From positions 62,001 through 126,000 of the forward strand of contig CBFFRP010000645.1 in the NCBI GenBank assembly GCA_965644295.1: a stretch of 64,000 nt of DNA, written 5' to 3'. Source of the stretch: Paraphysomonas bandaiensis. Its lineage: Eukaryota > Chrysophyceae. Below, one piece after another: positions 24,483 to 36,575 of the stretch. The position numbers and the translations under genes are program-made. Each line of letters opens with the position of its first letter. Position 1 is the first letter of the stretch. Under the pieces are notes generated by a model that had not been told where the DNA came from, did not search any database, and saw only the letters and a program-made list of their open reading frames with translations.

Positions 24483-25888
24483 TAAAATAAATGATATAAT
24501 TTCTATGTAGTCTTGGAGTTCGTTGTGATGTAGATTGCAGTCAAGGTTGTTGCTTTATTTCCATAATAATGCCACAATTTATTACAAACAGGGCGAAAGA
24601 CTGCCGCAGTATGTTATTCACGGTACACCGTGTCCTCTTTATGAAAACTGCTGGCGTCATGTCTGTACATCAGGGCTGTATAATATTGAATTGGTTTTCA
24701 ATTATAATAATTGCTATTATAATATTATTGTTGACTACAACCTGTGTCAATTAATAGAGAATTAATTGTTACGCAGTCATGCCATCGCACAGAGTGTTTT
24801 TATTGATTGTTGAGTATTACTGAAGACTGCTGTCAGAGCAATTAAATTCTGGAAAAGATTTTTTATTTTGGTAAGTTTCGCCCGATTCTTGAAATTTGGA
24901 CTTGGAACGATGATACTCCTTATCCCTGGTGAAATTGTAGCTTTTTCTCATGATGTTAAAAACCTAATATATCTAGAATGCCTAGCTATTTGTAGCTTGC
25001 TTGCTGTGAGAGGAAAGACGTCCTCTTTGACCCCTGACAACTGACAGCTGATTAGTATTGAGAAAACAAATGAAAAATCAAAATCAAATATTGTTTCAAT
25101 TCAATGTGTAGCAAATTTGGATGTGACAAGTATGGGTGACTTAGGAGGTTATTATGGCACAAGAATAAGGAAGGAGTAGTGTAGGTTGAGATGAGACGTA
25201 GCGGTAGTTATATTCAGATTAGAAGATATGAGTAGTAAGGCCGGGTATAGGGTTGGAGTGTACTGGGACTATGTAACGGACGTTATGGTAACCCGTTCAG
25301 TAATATGATGGTATACGTAGATACGTAGGTACTCTGTAGGATGATATGAGAGTAGGTAGCCCTCGAGGCTACTCCACTATTACACCATTTCCCCGAGAAC
25401 CACTTCCCAAGTAATTCATCCACATAATACGAGCTGATAAGATGGCTGAACTCTGCATCAGTTCAGGCCTGTAGGTCTCTCTTGACAACAACAGCCTCAA
25501 CCTCATCATCGATAGTATTCCATCACATGAGGAAATACTCTTTCACCCCCATCTTTCACTCCCATCTTTCACTCCCATCCACCGTGCTCACACTACATGC
25601 ACACGCGATAGTAGACATCATTCTTAAAATTAGGCGGAATCTCTTCAGAGGGTTCATTCATTCATTAACCACAATACACTGTAACATGTCACAAATCGAA
25701 GTGATCTTTTCCAGTCTAACTTTTCTTCTTTTTAGTAAATTCGCCTTAAAACCCCCGTCTTTTGTAAATAGTACAGACTTTATTTTCTATATATGCTTCT
25801 ACTGTACAAGGCAAGCCCTACAAGTCGCATGGACTCTTGTTTCTATGTCCAGTTAACACTCCAATGATCAAACTTCAGCAGTTCTTTC
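24483..25888. other. intergenic region, no supported gene
   Basis: AT-rich sequence downstream of VPS33. Short ORFs here lack codon structure or recognisable motifs. An imperfect palindrome GTAGCCCTCGAGGCTAC lies near 25355-25371. Part is probably decayed retroelement leading to the PBS-like site at 25895. Confidence 0.4.
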
Positions 25889-26200
25889 CAACTACCATCC
25901 GCTATCATGTCAAGTTATAACACAATTGGATGGTTTACTAAGTTAGCTGGATGACTGGATGTGTATTCACTCATTACTCTTGTTATTAATATTATAATCA
26001 ATATCTCTTCTCATTCATCAATTTCATGTTATCTCTACGACCAATTATTTCTCGTACGATCTTACATCACCACTACCTTGTTCCATCAATATATATTCAG
26101 TTTCATTACTACAGTAGCTATCATGTTGTTAGTTCTCATACTGTGTTAACTACTATTGTATTATTCGACTATCGGTCATAATTCAAATACCTTAGAGTTA
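25889..26200 (-). mobile_element. LTR-retrotransposon remnant (5' LTR fragment plus primer-binding site)
   Basis: On minus, TGATAGCGGATGG (25907-25895) matches the PBS-like TGGTAGCGGATGG at 54877-54865 and resembles the primer site of the intact element at 36575. The block about 25990-26090 (TCATTCATCAATTTCA and TTTCTCGTACGATCTTAC) is homologous, on the opposite strand, to 55210-55340. No coding remnant is recognisable. Confidence 0.45.
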
Positions 26201-26289
26201 CAGCTTTTAATTGCTCAAACAGCAAAACTAAACACACCTCCAGCAGCAGTATATCATCCAGTCTTAACCCCCAACAGCCACTACTAATA

Positions 26290-27612
26290 TCCAAGTCCAT
26301 TCACCCTATGAACACGGAGGCCCCAGCAAACGAAGCTACATCACCAAAATGTAAAATTTCACTTACTTCAAAGTCTTATTATTATCAATAGGCGTTAAGA
26401 AATAGCACCAGCTTATAGTAGCTAGATGAAAACTATGCCTTTATCCCATATGGACATGGAGGGTCCTGGGAACGAACCCACTTCAACACATCCAAGTGCC
26501 CACCATCAGAGGTTTCATTGCAAGTGCCTTCATCCCATGGACATGGAAGGGCCTGGGAACGAAGCCACTTCAGAATATCCAAGTGTCCATCATAAGCAGC
26601 CCTTGAGCAAGTGCCTTTATCCCATGGATATGGAGGATCGTGGGAACGAACACTCTTCAACACATACAAGTGTCCACCCCCGACAGCACTAGCGCAAGTG
26701 CCTTCATCCCATGGACATGGAGGGTCCTGGGAACGAAGCCACTTCATAATATCCAAGTGTCCATCATAAGCAGCCCTTGAGCAAGTGCCTTTATCCCATG
26801 GACATGGAGGGTCCTGGGAACGAAGCCACTTCAGAATATCCAAGTGTCCACCACCCACCATAAGCAGCTTCAAGGCAAGTGCCTTTACTACCCCATGGAC
26901 ATGGAGGGCCCTGGGAACGAACCCACTTCAGAACATCCAAGCGTCCACCCCCGGCAGGACGATGCAAACGTCTTTGCACCATGGACATGGAGGGTCCTGG
27001 GAACGAACCCACTTCAGAACATCCAAGTGTCCATCATAAGCAGCCCTTGAGCAAGTGCCTTCATCCCATGGACATGGAAGGGCCTGGGAACGAAGCCACT
27101 TCAGAATATCCAAGTGTCCATCATAAGCAGCCCTTGAGCAAGTGCCTTTATCCCATGGATATGGAGGATCGTGGGAACGAACACTCTTCAACACATACAA
27201 GTGTCCACCCCCGACAGCACTAGCGCAAGTGCCTTCATCCCATGGACATGGAGGGTCCTGGGAACGAAGCCACTTCAGAATATCCAAGTGTCCACCACCC
27301 ACCATAAGCAGCTTCAAGGCAAGTGCCTTTACTACCCCATGGACATGGAGGGCCCTGGGAACGAACCCACTTCAGAACATCCAAGCGTCCACCATCAGCA
27401 GCAGCTCTGTAAGTCCATGAACCAATCCATGGACACTTCAATACATCCAGGTGTCCACCATGAGCAGCCTTGCAGCAAGTATATTCATTCCAGGGACATG
27501 GAGGGTCCTGAGAACGAACCCACTTCAATACATCTAAGTGCCCACCATCAGCAGCTTCAAGGCAAGTGCCTTCATCCCATGGACATGGATGGTAGTTTAT
27601 TATCCACTTCAT
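26290..27612 (-). pseudogene. ankyrin-repeat pseudogene, antisense partner of the F-box/ankyrin gene
   Basis: The minus strand encodes 29-residue (87-bp) units of the form GGHLDVLKWVRSQDPPCPW, as in the gene at 28255-30117, but in several frames with stops. A 7-bp insertion shifts the frame at about 26851-26857 and again at 27295-27301. A more decayed unit lies at 26290-26345. No F-box-like N-terminus is present; the 5' side ends in simple repeats at about 27600. Closely related to the plus-strand gene and head-to-head with it, so probably an inverted-duplication derivative. Confidence 0.75.
26521..27330. repeat. internal duplication within the ankyrin pseudogene
   Basis: 26521-26745 reappears at 27052-27276 (offset 531) with essentially no differences by eye. 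Beyond that the copies continue at offset 444 because the first carries one extra 87-bp ankyrin unit. Both contain the same 7-bp frameshifting insertion. Confidence 0.75.
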
Positions 27613-27680
27613 CTCACTTCATCTCACTTCATCTCACTTCAGCTCACTTCATCTCACTTCAGCTCACTTCATCTCACTTC
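27600..27680. repeat. 10-bp simple repeat (ATCTCACTTC)n
   Basis: About eight copies of a decamer ATCTCACTTC or AGCTCACTTC, directly abutting the ankyrin pseudogene on the left and the 123-125 bp repeat on the right. Confidence 0.85.
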
Positions 27681-28175
27681 AGGAGTTCATGTATACACCT
27701 GATTGGATATTGTTACTACAGACTAGCTACTCCATATAAACAGACCACATAGAGTATCTTGAAAGGTCACTCTCAGTCCAAGATACAATCACTTCATCTC
27801 ACTTCAGGAGTTCATGTATACACCTGATTGGATATTGTTACTACAGACTAGCTACTCTCTCCATATAGACAGTATCTTGAAAGGTCACTCTCTCAGTCCA
27901 AGAAGATACAATCACTTCATCTCACTTCAGGAGCTCATGTATACACCTGATTGGATATTGTTACTACAGACTAGCTACTCCATATAAACAGACCACATAG
28001 AGTATCTTGAAAGGTCACTCTCAGTCCAAGATACAATCACTTCATCTCACTTCAGGAGTTCATGTATACACCTGATTGGATATGTTACTATAAATAGTAC
28101 TATAGACACCTACACTTACAGTATCTTGAAAGGTCACTCTCAGTCCAAGATACAATCACTTCATCACACTTCAGT
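27681..28175. repeat. four tandem copies of a 123-125 bp repeat
   Basis: Copies start with AGGAGTTCATGTATACACC at 27681, 27806, 27929 (GAGCTC variant) and 28054. Each ends with AATCACTTCATCTCACTTC. The last copy diverges in its middle, and a partial tail follows near 28150. The array lies in the interval upstream of the ankyrin gene ATG at 28255. Confidence 0.9.
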
Positions 28176-28254
28176 TCATATGTATGTATATGTATGTATA
28201 GATAGTCATCTCATTATATATGTATATATACACTCTATAAGCTTCATATAATCA

Positions 28255-30117
28255 ATGAATCAGTGTACATATAAGTCGAATATCTCTCTTCTGAATGATG
28301 ATGTGTTACGTCTCATCATTTCTATGATCCCACACACAGCACTTCTTCCTGTCATCATGACATGTAAGAGACTCAACGATATCACTGATAGAAAGCGTGG
28401 GAGATTAAAGGTACATATAGTTGATTCCATGATATTTCATGGTAAAACGGGTCAGAGGAAAGCAAGACTTGAATCATATGCATCTCATTACTGTATGATG
28501 GACTCGTTGGTCTCATGGGCTCTGCATATGGGCTGCTCATACACACTCATGATGAATACATGTGCACAATACGGAAGAATACAGCAGATAGAATACCTTA
28601 CAAGACATCATACACATACATATATACATATGAAGATATGGGATGAATATACATGTAAAGCCGCTGCTAGAGGAGGACAGCTGCATGTTCTGGACTGGCT
28701 TCGTTCACAGGATCCTCCATGTCCATGGAATGCATATACTTGCAGTGCAGCTGCTAGAAGTGGACACCTGGATGTATTAAAGTGGCTTCGATCACAGGAC
28801 CCTCCATGTCCATGGATTGGTTCATTGACTTGCAAAGCTGCTGCGGAGGGTGGACACTTAGATGTATTGAAGTGGGTTCGTTCACAGGACCCTCCATGTC
28901 GTTGGGATAAAGACACTTGCAAAGCTGCTGCGGAGGGTGGACATTTGGATGTATTGAAGTGGCTTCGTTCACAGGACCCTCCATGTCCGTGGGATGAAGA
29001 CACTTGCGAAGTTGCCTCGAAAACAGGAGACTTAATTGTTCTGAAGTGGCTTCGTTCACAGGACCCTCCATGTCCATGGGATACACGATTTTTTTACAAG
29101 GCTTTCGACAGTGCTTCCAGGGGTGGGTACTTAGATGCACTAAAGTGGTTTTGTCCGCAGTGCCCTTCGGATATATTTCACGAATTTAGTTGCTGCATGG
29201 CTGCTAGTTGTGGGCACTTGGATGTTCTGGAGTGGCTTCGTTCCCAGGACCCTCCATGTCCATGGGGTAAAGGGATTTGGCGTTATGCTGCGTATGGTGG
29301 ACACTTGAATGTACTGATGTGGCTTCGTTCCCAGAACCTTCCAGATCCATGGGATGAAAGCACTTGCACCAATGCTGCTTATGGTGGACACTTGAATGTA
29401 CTGATGTGGCTTCGTTCCCAGGACCCTCCATGTCCATGGGATGAAGACACTTGCAGCAAGGCTGCTTGTGGCGGGCACGTGGATGTGTTGAAGTGGCTTC
29501 GTTCACAGGACCCTCCATGTCCATGGGATGCAGGCATTTGCAATGATGCTGCATGTGAAGGACAGTTGAACATGCTGATGTGGCTTCGTTCACAGGACCC
29601 TCCATGTCCATGGAATGAAGGCACTTGTACTCGTGCAGCCAGAAGTGCACACTTGGATGTGTTGAAGTGGCTTCGTTCCCAGGACCCTCCATGTCCATGG
29701 GGTGAAGGCACTGTAAAAGCTGCTATTACGTGTGCACACTTGGATGTGTTGAAGTGGCTTCGCTCCCAGGACCCTCCTTGCCCATGGGATGAAACCACTT
29801 GCACTGATGCTGCCATGTGCGAACACTTGGATGTTCTGAAGTGGTTTCGTTCACAGGACTTGCCATGTCCATGGGATGAAGGCATGGTAGATACTGCTTA
29901 TGTGTGTGCACACTTGGATTTTCCGAAGTGGTTTCGTTCCCAGGACCTTCCATGTCCATGGGATGAAGGCATTTTACATGCTGCTTATGTGTGTGCGCTA
30001 TTCGATGTTTTGAATTGGCTTCGTTCCCAGGACCCTCCGTGTCCAGGGCGTATAAAAAGATTCAGTACTGTTGCTGCACATAGAGACGATGCGAAACTGG
30101 TGCTGTTGTTTCGTTAA
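28255..30117 (+). CDS. F-box-like and ankyrin-repeat protein, single exon, 620 aa
   Basis: The N-terminal ~35 residues (LNDDVLRLIISMIPHTALL, then CKRLNDIT) look like an F-box. From ~residue 125 there are about 16 repeats of 29 residues with consensus AA.GGHLDVLKWLRSQDPPCPWDE, a periodicity known from ankyrin families expanded in several protist genomes. F-box plus ankyrin proteins usually serve as SCF ubiquitin-ligase adaptors with the repeats binding a target; that role is inferred. No intron. The end is probably a premature stop, because related coding sequence continues in frame past TAA. The paralogue at 26290-27612 is a pseudogene. Confidence 0.8.
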   Translation: MNQCTYKSNISLLNDDVLRLIISMIPHTALLPVIMTCKRLNDITDRKRGRLKVHIVDSMIFHGKTGQRKARLESYASHYCMMDSLVSWALHMGCSYTLMMNTCAQYGRIQQIEYLTRHHTHTYIHMKIWDEYTCKAAARGGQLHVLDWLRSQDPPCPWNAYTCSAAARSGHLDVLKWLRSQDPPCPWIGSLTCKAAAEGGHLDVLKWVRSQDPPCRWDKDTCKAAAEGGHLDVLKWLRSQDPPCPWDEDTCEVASKTGDLIVLKWLRSQDPPCPWDTRFFYKAFDSASRGGYLDALKWFCPQCPSDIFHEFSCCMAASCGHLDVLEWLRSQDPPCPWGKGIWRYAAYGGHLNVLMWLRSQNLPDPWDESTCTNAAYGGHLNVLMWLRSQDPPCPWDEDTCSKAACGGHVDVLKWLRSQDPPCPWDAGICNDAACEGQLNMLMWLRSQDPPCPWNEGTCTRAARSAHLDVLKWLRSQDPPCPWGEGTVKAAITCAHLDVLKWLRSQDPPCPWDETTCTDAAMCEHLDVLKWFRSQDLPCPWDEGMVDTAYVCAHLDFPKWFRSQDLPCPWDEGILHAAYVCALFDVLNWLRSQDPPCPGRIKRFSTVAAHRDDAKLVLLFR

Positions 30118-30205
30118 CTGGACTCTCCATATTCATGGATTGAATGGGCTTGCTCTTATAATGCGAAGTGTGGAGACGTGGATGTTCTGAAGTGGCTTCG
30201 TTAGC
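30118..30205 (+). pseudogene. decayed in-frame continuation of the ankyrin gene
   Basis: After TAA at 30115-30117 the same frame reads LDSPYSWIEWACSYN, then GDVDVLKWLR, ending in TAG. This matches the SQDPPCPW/GHLDVLKWLR unit, with the stop falling where Ser-Gln is normally found. At least one full unit has been cut off the protein. Confidence 0.65.
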
Positions 30206-31112
30206 AGGGCTGTACAGCTTCGTATATGGAAAAGGATGATTACAATCCCATGATAATCGCGTCTTGTTTTATTTCAATCCAAGTCGCGTACTGTATAGTA
30301 TTGTAGAATTTATGTAATAATATAGAAACACGACAACGAAGTGAAAGAGAAATTTAATTACCACACGTCTACCTTCCAACGCCCTCCGTCATCGTATACA
30401 GCGCAGGGATTCTCGTACCCACGTGCCCTCCTCCCTTGAAAACTAATACGCGAAACTTTTTGTATATGTGGCCCATGACTATATTATTGTGTGCGTATGA
30501 CAAAGCATTGGCTTCTTAGCGGTTTAGCCCCCTACCTCCAGAATGTACGGAGTTTCTCCAGGATTGCGATTGCATTTACAATTGCCTACAGCTTGCGCCA
30601 ATTAAGATTTACGCAGCCCTGGTTTTCTCGTAATCAATGTATGAGCTACGCAAGTATTATGTAGATAATGTAGATCTAGCTAAAGATTATTGGCGCCATT
30701 CTCAAGAAATACACTAAGAATATCAGCTGTTGACATATTAACATTTAGAAGCAAGTAGATGAACTCTGAAACAACACACTCTCACTGAATAAAAATTATG
30801 AAATTATATCCCCATTTTGTCTCAAAAACTTTTTGTGACCTGAATTGGGCTCAACAGAGCGCCCATATCACATAATACAGACTTTTAACTTCAATATTCG
30901 GTTCAACGACCGAAATTTACTTCTATCTTAATTATGATATTCACTGTCATGTGTATGTAATATCATTGTGTTAAACACATATAGAGAAACCACAATGATT
31001 AGCTAACTACTAAAAGCTTATCATCAAGCACTCCAAGAATATTACAGGAGAGTTCAAATGCCACATCTGATGCTGAAGTTGATTCGGAGCAATAGCACCA
31101 AGTCTCAGAGTC
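30206..31112. other. intergenic region, nothing recognised
   Basis: AT-rich, without supported ORFs or repeats. It ends at the copia target-site duplication GTTCT at 31113-31117. Confidence 0.45.
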
Positions 31113-31117
31113 GTTCT

Positions 31118-31383
31118 AATGAAGAATTGATCTTTATAATAGTAAAACGATGTTGTGATTATTAGAGTGTAAGTAAAGAACACGATAGAGTGAAAAATTA
31201 TGAATAACAATATAGAACGTACTATCATGCACAACGGAATAGTTAGAAGTGTAACTGATAATGACGACGTTATGATGACGATCACGTATCTTCGACAGAT
31301 ACTCTCTCTAATTCAGTTCATGGTATATTTCATTGAACATTATAACTCACAGATATAATCATGTATTAAGCTGAATCCTAATA
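31118..31383 (-). repeat. 3' LTR of the copia element
   Basis: A 266-bp repeat matching 36576-36841 at a constant offset of 5,458 bp. On the sense strand it is preceded by the purine-rich tract GAGGGGGCG. Confidence 0.95.
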
Positions 31384-31394
31384 CGCCCCCTCAA
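31384..31394 (-). promoter_or_regulatory. polypurine tract of the copia element
   Basis: The minus strand reads GAGGGGGCG immediately before the 3' LTR. This is the standard position of the plus-strand primer for reverse transcription. Confidence 0.75.
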
Positions 31395-31583
31395 TGAAAT
31401 AATCAGTGAACCGTAGATAATAGAGAGAATATGAACTTATGCACACTGAGAGTAAAAACCAGAGTAGCAGTCACTAGTCAATAATGAGCGAACTGCAGAG
31501 ATGCCATATTGTGAGACCATCCTTCTAGTCCAGCATCATGTATTGAATAAAAGTAAAAAAAAATGGTAAAAACTCCGTGTAAC

Positions 31584-34500
31584 TCAAACTAGCCACCTAG
31601 GTCGCTTGTGGTTTGTTAATTGTGATTTAGGTGTCTCTGAGGTTGTTGATCGCTTCCTGTTGCTGCTGGATGGGATGTCGAACCCAGCTCCCCCCATCAA
31701 TGTAGTTCGCAATTGAAGAAAATTAGTTGTTCCTAGTGGTTTCGTGAGAAGATCGGCTAACATTGACGTGGTGGGAATATGGTCAACAGTCAATTGGTTT
31801 TCGGCAATATTTTCTCGAATGAAATGATACCGTATTGCAATATGTTTCGTACGACGATGATGAGTAGGATTGTAACATAATTGGACTGCCCCTTTATTAT
31901 CGCACCAAATAGTTGTTGAGAATGGAAGTTTGAAACCAATTTCTGATAATAAAGAGCGTAGCCATAATGCTTCCTGAGCTGCTGACGATAGAGCCATATA
32001 CTCAGCTTCAGTAGATGACAATGCCACAGTTGTCTGTAATCGAGATTGCCATGATATAAGACAATTACCTATGAAGAATGTAAAGGCTGTAGTGGATCGT
32101 CGAGTGAGGTGACACCGTGCCCAATCGCTATCGCAGTATCCTGACAATGTTATGTGGGATCCAGAATATATCAATCCTTGCTTAGCAGTGCCTTTGAGAT
32201 ACCTAAGAACATGTAATGCAGCATTACAGGTAGTTAGATTAGGCATATCAGAAAATCTGGCAAGAGTATTGACTGCGTAGGCGATATCCGGTCGAGTGCA
32301 AACAGCTAGATACATCAGGGAACCTACGAGCTCCTTGTAGGGGAAATTCTGAACATAACTTTGATTTGACTCTGAAAGATGATTGTATTCATGTAAATCA
32401 TAGTTGAAAGACAGTAACATAGGTGTTGACATGGGTTTACTGTTAGACATGTTGAATTTGTCCAGTAGTTTCCTGACGTACTGCTCCTGACTGAGAGTCG
32501 TGATATTTTTGTCAAAGTCTTGGTGAATGGAGATGCCCAAGTAATAGTCTAGGAGTCCGAGATCCGTAATTTCGAACTTTTTGGATAAATGGTCTTTGAA
32601 TTGTTGGATATCAGTGTCGGATGTAGATGCTATAATAATATCATCCACATACATGGCTATTAGCATAATCCTGCCATTAATCTGCTTTTTGAATATACAC
32701 GGGTCAGATATTAGTCTGGTGAAACCCATATCTAGCATAAAATTTGTACAGCACTTATACCAGTTAAGACCTGCTTGCTTTAGACCATCAGTTTGAGGAT
32801 TTTTCCGTCAGGGAGCATGTATATGTCCTCTTCGAGGTCAGCATTGATGTACACAGTTGTGAAATCGATTTGGTGCAATTTGAGTCTCATAATGGTCGAA
32901 AGGGCAATAATTGTACGTAGTGATGTAGCCTTCGCGACGGGGCTGTATGTATCATTGTAATCGATGCCTTGGATTTGAGTAAAACCCTGTGCGACTAGTC
33001 GAGCCTTGAATTTGATATCATTCTGTTTTCTTTTTATTTTGAATATGAGTTTCCCCTTTATGGCTCTTGCTCCAGGTGGTAACGCAGTGTATCTCCAGCA
33101 CCCTTTCCTCTGAAGAGTGGATATTTCTCTATTGATAGCATCGATCCACTGCTGTTTATATTTACCTGAAATAGCATCTTGAACACTCTTTGGTGTATCG
33201 GTTAGCTCGTCAATGTCATCGCAATTACTGATAGCATGCATAACAATATCAATATTGTTTGTATGTAATTTTGATATACATTGTGTGTCATGTGCCATAT
33301 GATTTACTACATGTTTGGCATTTACATCACATGTATATACACCATCACCAAGTTTATGTATATTTACAATTACCCGTTTCCTGGCCATTCTCTTGCTTCG
33401 GAGAACACTCTTTTTACCAGCTAAAAATTGTTGTTTTGCTGTTGCACGGACCTTACTTGGCCCTTCAGGTGTATCCTGATTTTCCCAATCTCCCGATGAA
33501 TCAGCAGGCTTGTTGCAGCGTTTGGCCACACGCTGACGCACACGATCCACTTGACCGTGTGGTGCCGGATTCGGCACTTGATTCCCATTGAATTTTTTCG
33601 GAGGGCGAGTCTTCGCTATCTTTGCATCGGAGTGGGTAGGTTCACACCGATGGCTGCTGATTCTCTCCTGCGCGGCATCATGATGTCTTAGGTTCACGCC
33701 ACTCCCCCTGGAAGTAGCGTCTGGCGCTGGAGATCCATTAACTGTATCGGGGTCTCGATCTGATTTGCTGGATTTATGTATTGGATTTTTCGATCGAGAA
33801 GTATTACATTTGAGACCAACTGCTTTGAGTTCAATGTAGTCTTCAGTATACTTTTCGACGTCTGCAGCATGAATGGGGTCTTCGAGCTGGATGAGTCGTG
33901 TCTTGTCACCGTTGTCGTCCACTAGACCACGATACGCTGCGATTAATCCTTTTCTGAGCTTTATTTGAGTCGTTACATATGTTAATCCATCGTCTGGATC
34001 TACATGAGCTAGACCTATGAGATATTTGAAACTTTCTACTGTCCTGGAGGTCTCATTCTCTCTGAAGATCTCATTTATCTCCTTAAAATATCTCTTATCC
34101 GCTGGTGGAACACATTCGTTGAAAAATACATGTCCTGATATAACAAAGTCTCTTAATGCGGGAACAAAGACTATATATCCAGGACCATCCTCTCGATAGC
34201 CCATAAAATACCCTGGCCAGCTATGTCTGTCCCAGTTGTTCTTTCGGAGACTGGAATCGATATTCACAAAACATTTACATCCCCATATTCTGGCATAACT
34301 CAAGTCTGGTATTTCGTTTTCGATGAATTGGAGTGGGGACATGAATCCTTTAGCAGTTTTGCAAGGTAGTCTGTTCTTCATGTGTGTGGATGTCTTCATG
34401 GCTTGTTCCCAGAAATTCGTTGGAAGACCTGAATCCATCAAGCTACTAAGTGCTCGTTCTTTGATGGTTCTCCATGGTCGCTCTTGAAATGGGTTGTCCT

Positions 34501-36565
34501 CGGGAGTATAGGGAGCGTTAAAAGTCCATGTTGCTCCAATGTATTGGAGATATTCCAATACTTTTCGTGAGACTAGTTCCTTCCCTCCATCGGCATGGTA
34601 ATGTTGTAGTTGTTTACCCCTACTGCGTAGATACGTGACGACTTTCTGGATGGATTGGATAACGAAATTTTCATCTCTTGTTGTTCCGTAGAAGTCCCAC
34701 TGGTACCTTGATGCTACATCGGCGATCCCAAGTACATATCGATTTCCGGTAATAATTGCATCGGGTGTATGTGGTCCTGAGAAATCGGCTACTATGAGCT
34801 CCCCCAGTTCCTTTGCCCTTCTCATTCTTTTCAACAACATTTGGCGGGTGGCATTCCTGTGCTTTCGTCTATGTGATTTCCCAGTCGCACATCCATCGCA
34901 TAAACCGCCAGGTAGGGAGGCAACACTCATCTCCTCTTTTGTCATCTTGACACCAGTTATTAGACGTGATTTTATTGCCTTCTGTATGAGTCCAAGTGAT
35001 GCATGTGCTAGTCTCTTATGTGCTAACAGTGCGGGTTGACCTGAGGCAGTTGATGCGAGGTGAGATTCATCAGTGGGAATACCGAGGTCTGATAGTGGAA
35101 TTTCGTATAGGCCTCCAACGCGCTGGCCTTTCGATAGCAATATGCCGTCTTTAAATATTTCCACTGACTGGTTTCTGAATATGATTTCATGTCCGAGATC
35201 ATCCAGTTGGCTAATAGAAATGAGGGTCCTAGACGCTTGGTCCACGTGTTTGCACTTGGGAATGATTCCAAGTCTTCCATGACCTGAGGATATCATTGTA
35301 GACCCTGATTTGGCTGTTTGAATCTCGGTGAGGCAATCAGTGTAGTCCGTAAGGTAGCTTGCTTCTGATGTAATTGATACTGTGCACCCCGAGTCAAGAG
35401 ATCCCATTCCTGCCTTTTGGTCACTAACGAAGTGTGATTCATCGCTCGGTGTGTAAGCAACTCCTCCGTAGTCTCGTCCTTTTTGATAGTCTGACGATGG
35501 ACCGCTGTCTTCATAATTTGCAAGTTGATCAGAGTGGTCGTGGAAATATTCGTTACTCTGAGTCTGGAATTTCACTCTCTTGAATTTCGGTTTTCCTCTT
35601 GTTGATGACTTGTTGTCGGAGGAGCTTTTCATCTCTTGAATCTTCTCCCAGGAGTGCTTGCATTCCGATGCAATGTGCCCCTTTCCTCCGCATCTGAAGC
35701 ACTTAATGTCTTTATCGGTTCTCTTATCATGTTTCTGTTTATTGGAGCGATATTTGGAAGATGTCCCCCTTTTTCGCTTAAAATTGACTTTGCTGCGGGA
35801 AAATGGGGTTTTTGATGCTGCGAGGTGACTACTGTCAGTTTTTGTGTCTTCATTGTTGGATGATAGGAGCGTTCCAACAGACGAGCTTCCTAACCCGCGA
35901 AGTCTGCGAATCAATACTTTATAATCATCAATTGGATGTAGCTGCAGATTAATTGCCAATTCTCGGTAAACCATGTTATCTTCTGAAACAATTCCCTGTC
36001 GTATTCGGGATATTAAGTCTTGGTCGTTGATCCGATGACCATAATTGATAAGCTTGTTTTTGAGTTTTTCGATAGCGTCAAGAAAATTGATTATTGACTG
36101 ACCTTTTTTGATTTTTAGGCTCTGAAATTGACCAATCAGGTCGGTGATTACATCGTTAGTCGTTTTTTCTTTGAAGTGGGATAGCAAATCCGTCCAGGCG
36201 GTTTTTCCGTCTCCATCGGGGACGTTTTCCAAAATCCCTTCGGCCTCTTCATCCTGACCAATGACAGCGCTCGAAATGACAGACCATAGGTAGTTATTAC
36301 CTTCATCATAATATCGTTTCGTTTCGTGATACTGGTCGAGTCGATATTGGTAATCTTCGTCATCTGAAATCTCTCCTTCTTCAGGTTCAGTTGGATGATC
36401 GTTTTGTAGGGTATAAACGATCTTGGGCTTTCTGTAAAACCATGCACGGCACTTCTTCTGCCACTTGGAGAAGTTCTTCGCGTCGAACTTTGGCATTGAG
36501 TCTTTCTGTTTTTCGGTTGTTGAATCCGAGTCGGTTGAGTCGTAACTTGTAACTTTAACTGACAT
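31584..36565 (-). pseudogene. copia gag-pol, disrupted by a frameshift in reverse transcriptase
   Basis: The first frame (36565-32780, 1,261 codons) begins at ATG just after the primer site. It carries a zinc knuckle CFRCGGKGHIASEC (~residue 290), protease DSG (LDSGCTVS, ~390), an integrase with D (VADFSGP), D (HADGGKE) and E (FQERPWR), and the first part of reverse transcriptase. It stops at 32780-32782 within the conserved LYGLKQ region. The second frame (from about 32788 to 31584) resumes with GLKQAGLNWY, YVDDIIIAS and an RNase H domain (STEAEYMALSS). The junction lacks several expected residues and changes frame, consistent with a small deletion. The element should therefore not make its own full polymerase. 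Confidence 0.9.
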
Positions 36566-36575
36566 CTCGCTACCA
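36564..36575 (-). promoter_or_regulatory. primer-binding site (initiator tRNA-Met type)
   Basis: The minus strand reads TGGTAGCGAGAT directly after the 5' LTR. TGGTA is the usual start of a site complementary to the 3' end of initiator tRNA-Met. The gag ATG (36565-36563) overlaps its end. Confidence 0.7.

Noticed and set aside
25482-25856. 124-codon plus-strand ORF
   Set aside because: Lies in AT-rich intergenic sequence beside a retroelement remnant, without coding periodicity or recognisable motifs.
27681-28175. CRISPR-like array of direct repeats
   Set aside because: Whole 123-125 bp units repeat without unique spacers, the genome is eukaryotic and no cas genes exist.
28608-29959. Several antisense ORFs over the ankyrin gene
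   Set aside because: Reading-frame shadows of the 87-bp repeat; the plus-strand frame carries the ankyrin and F-box signatures.
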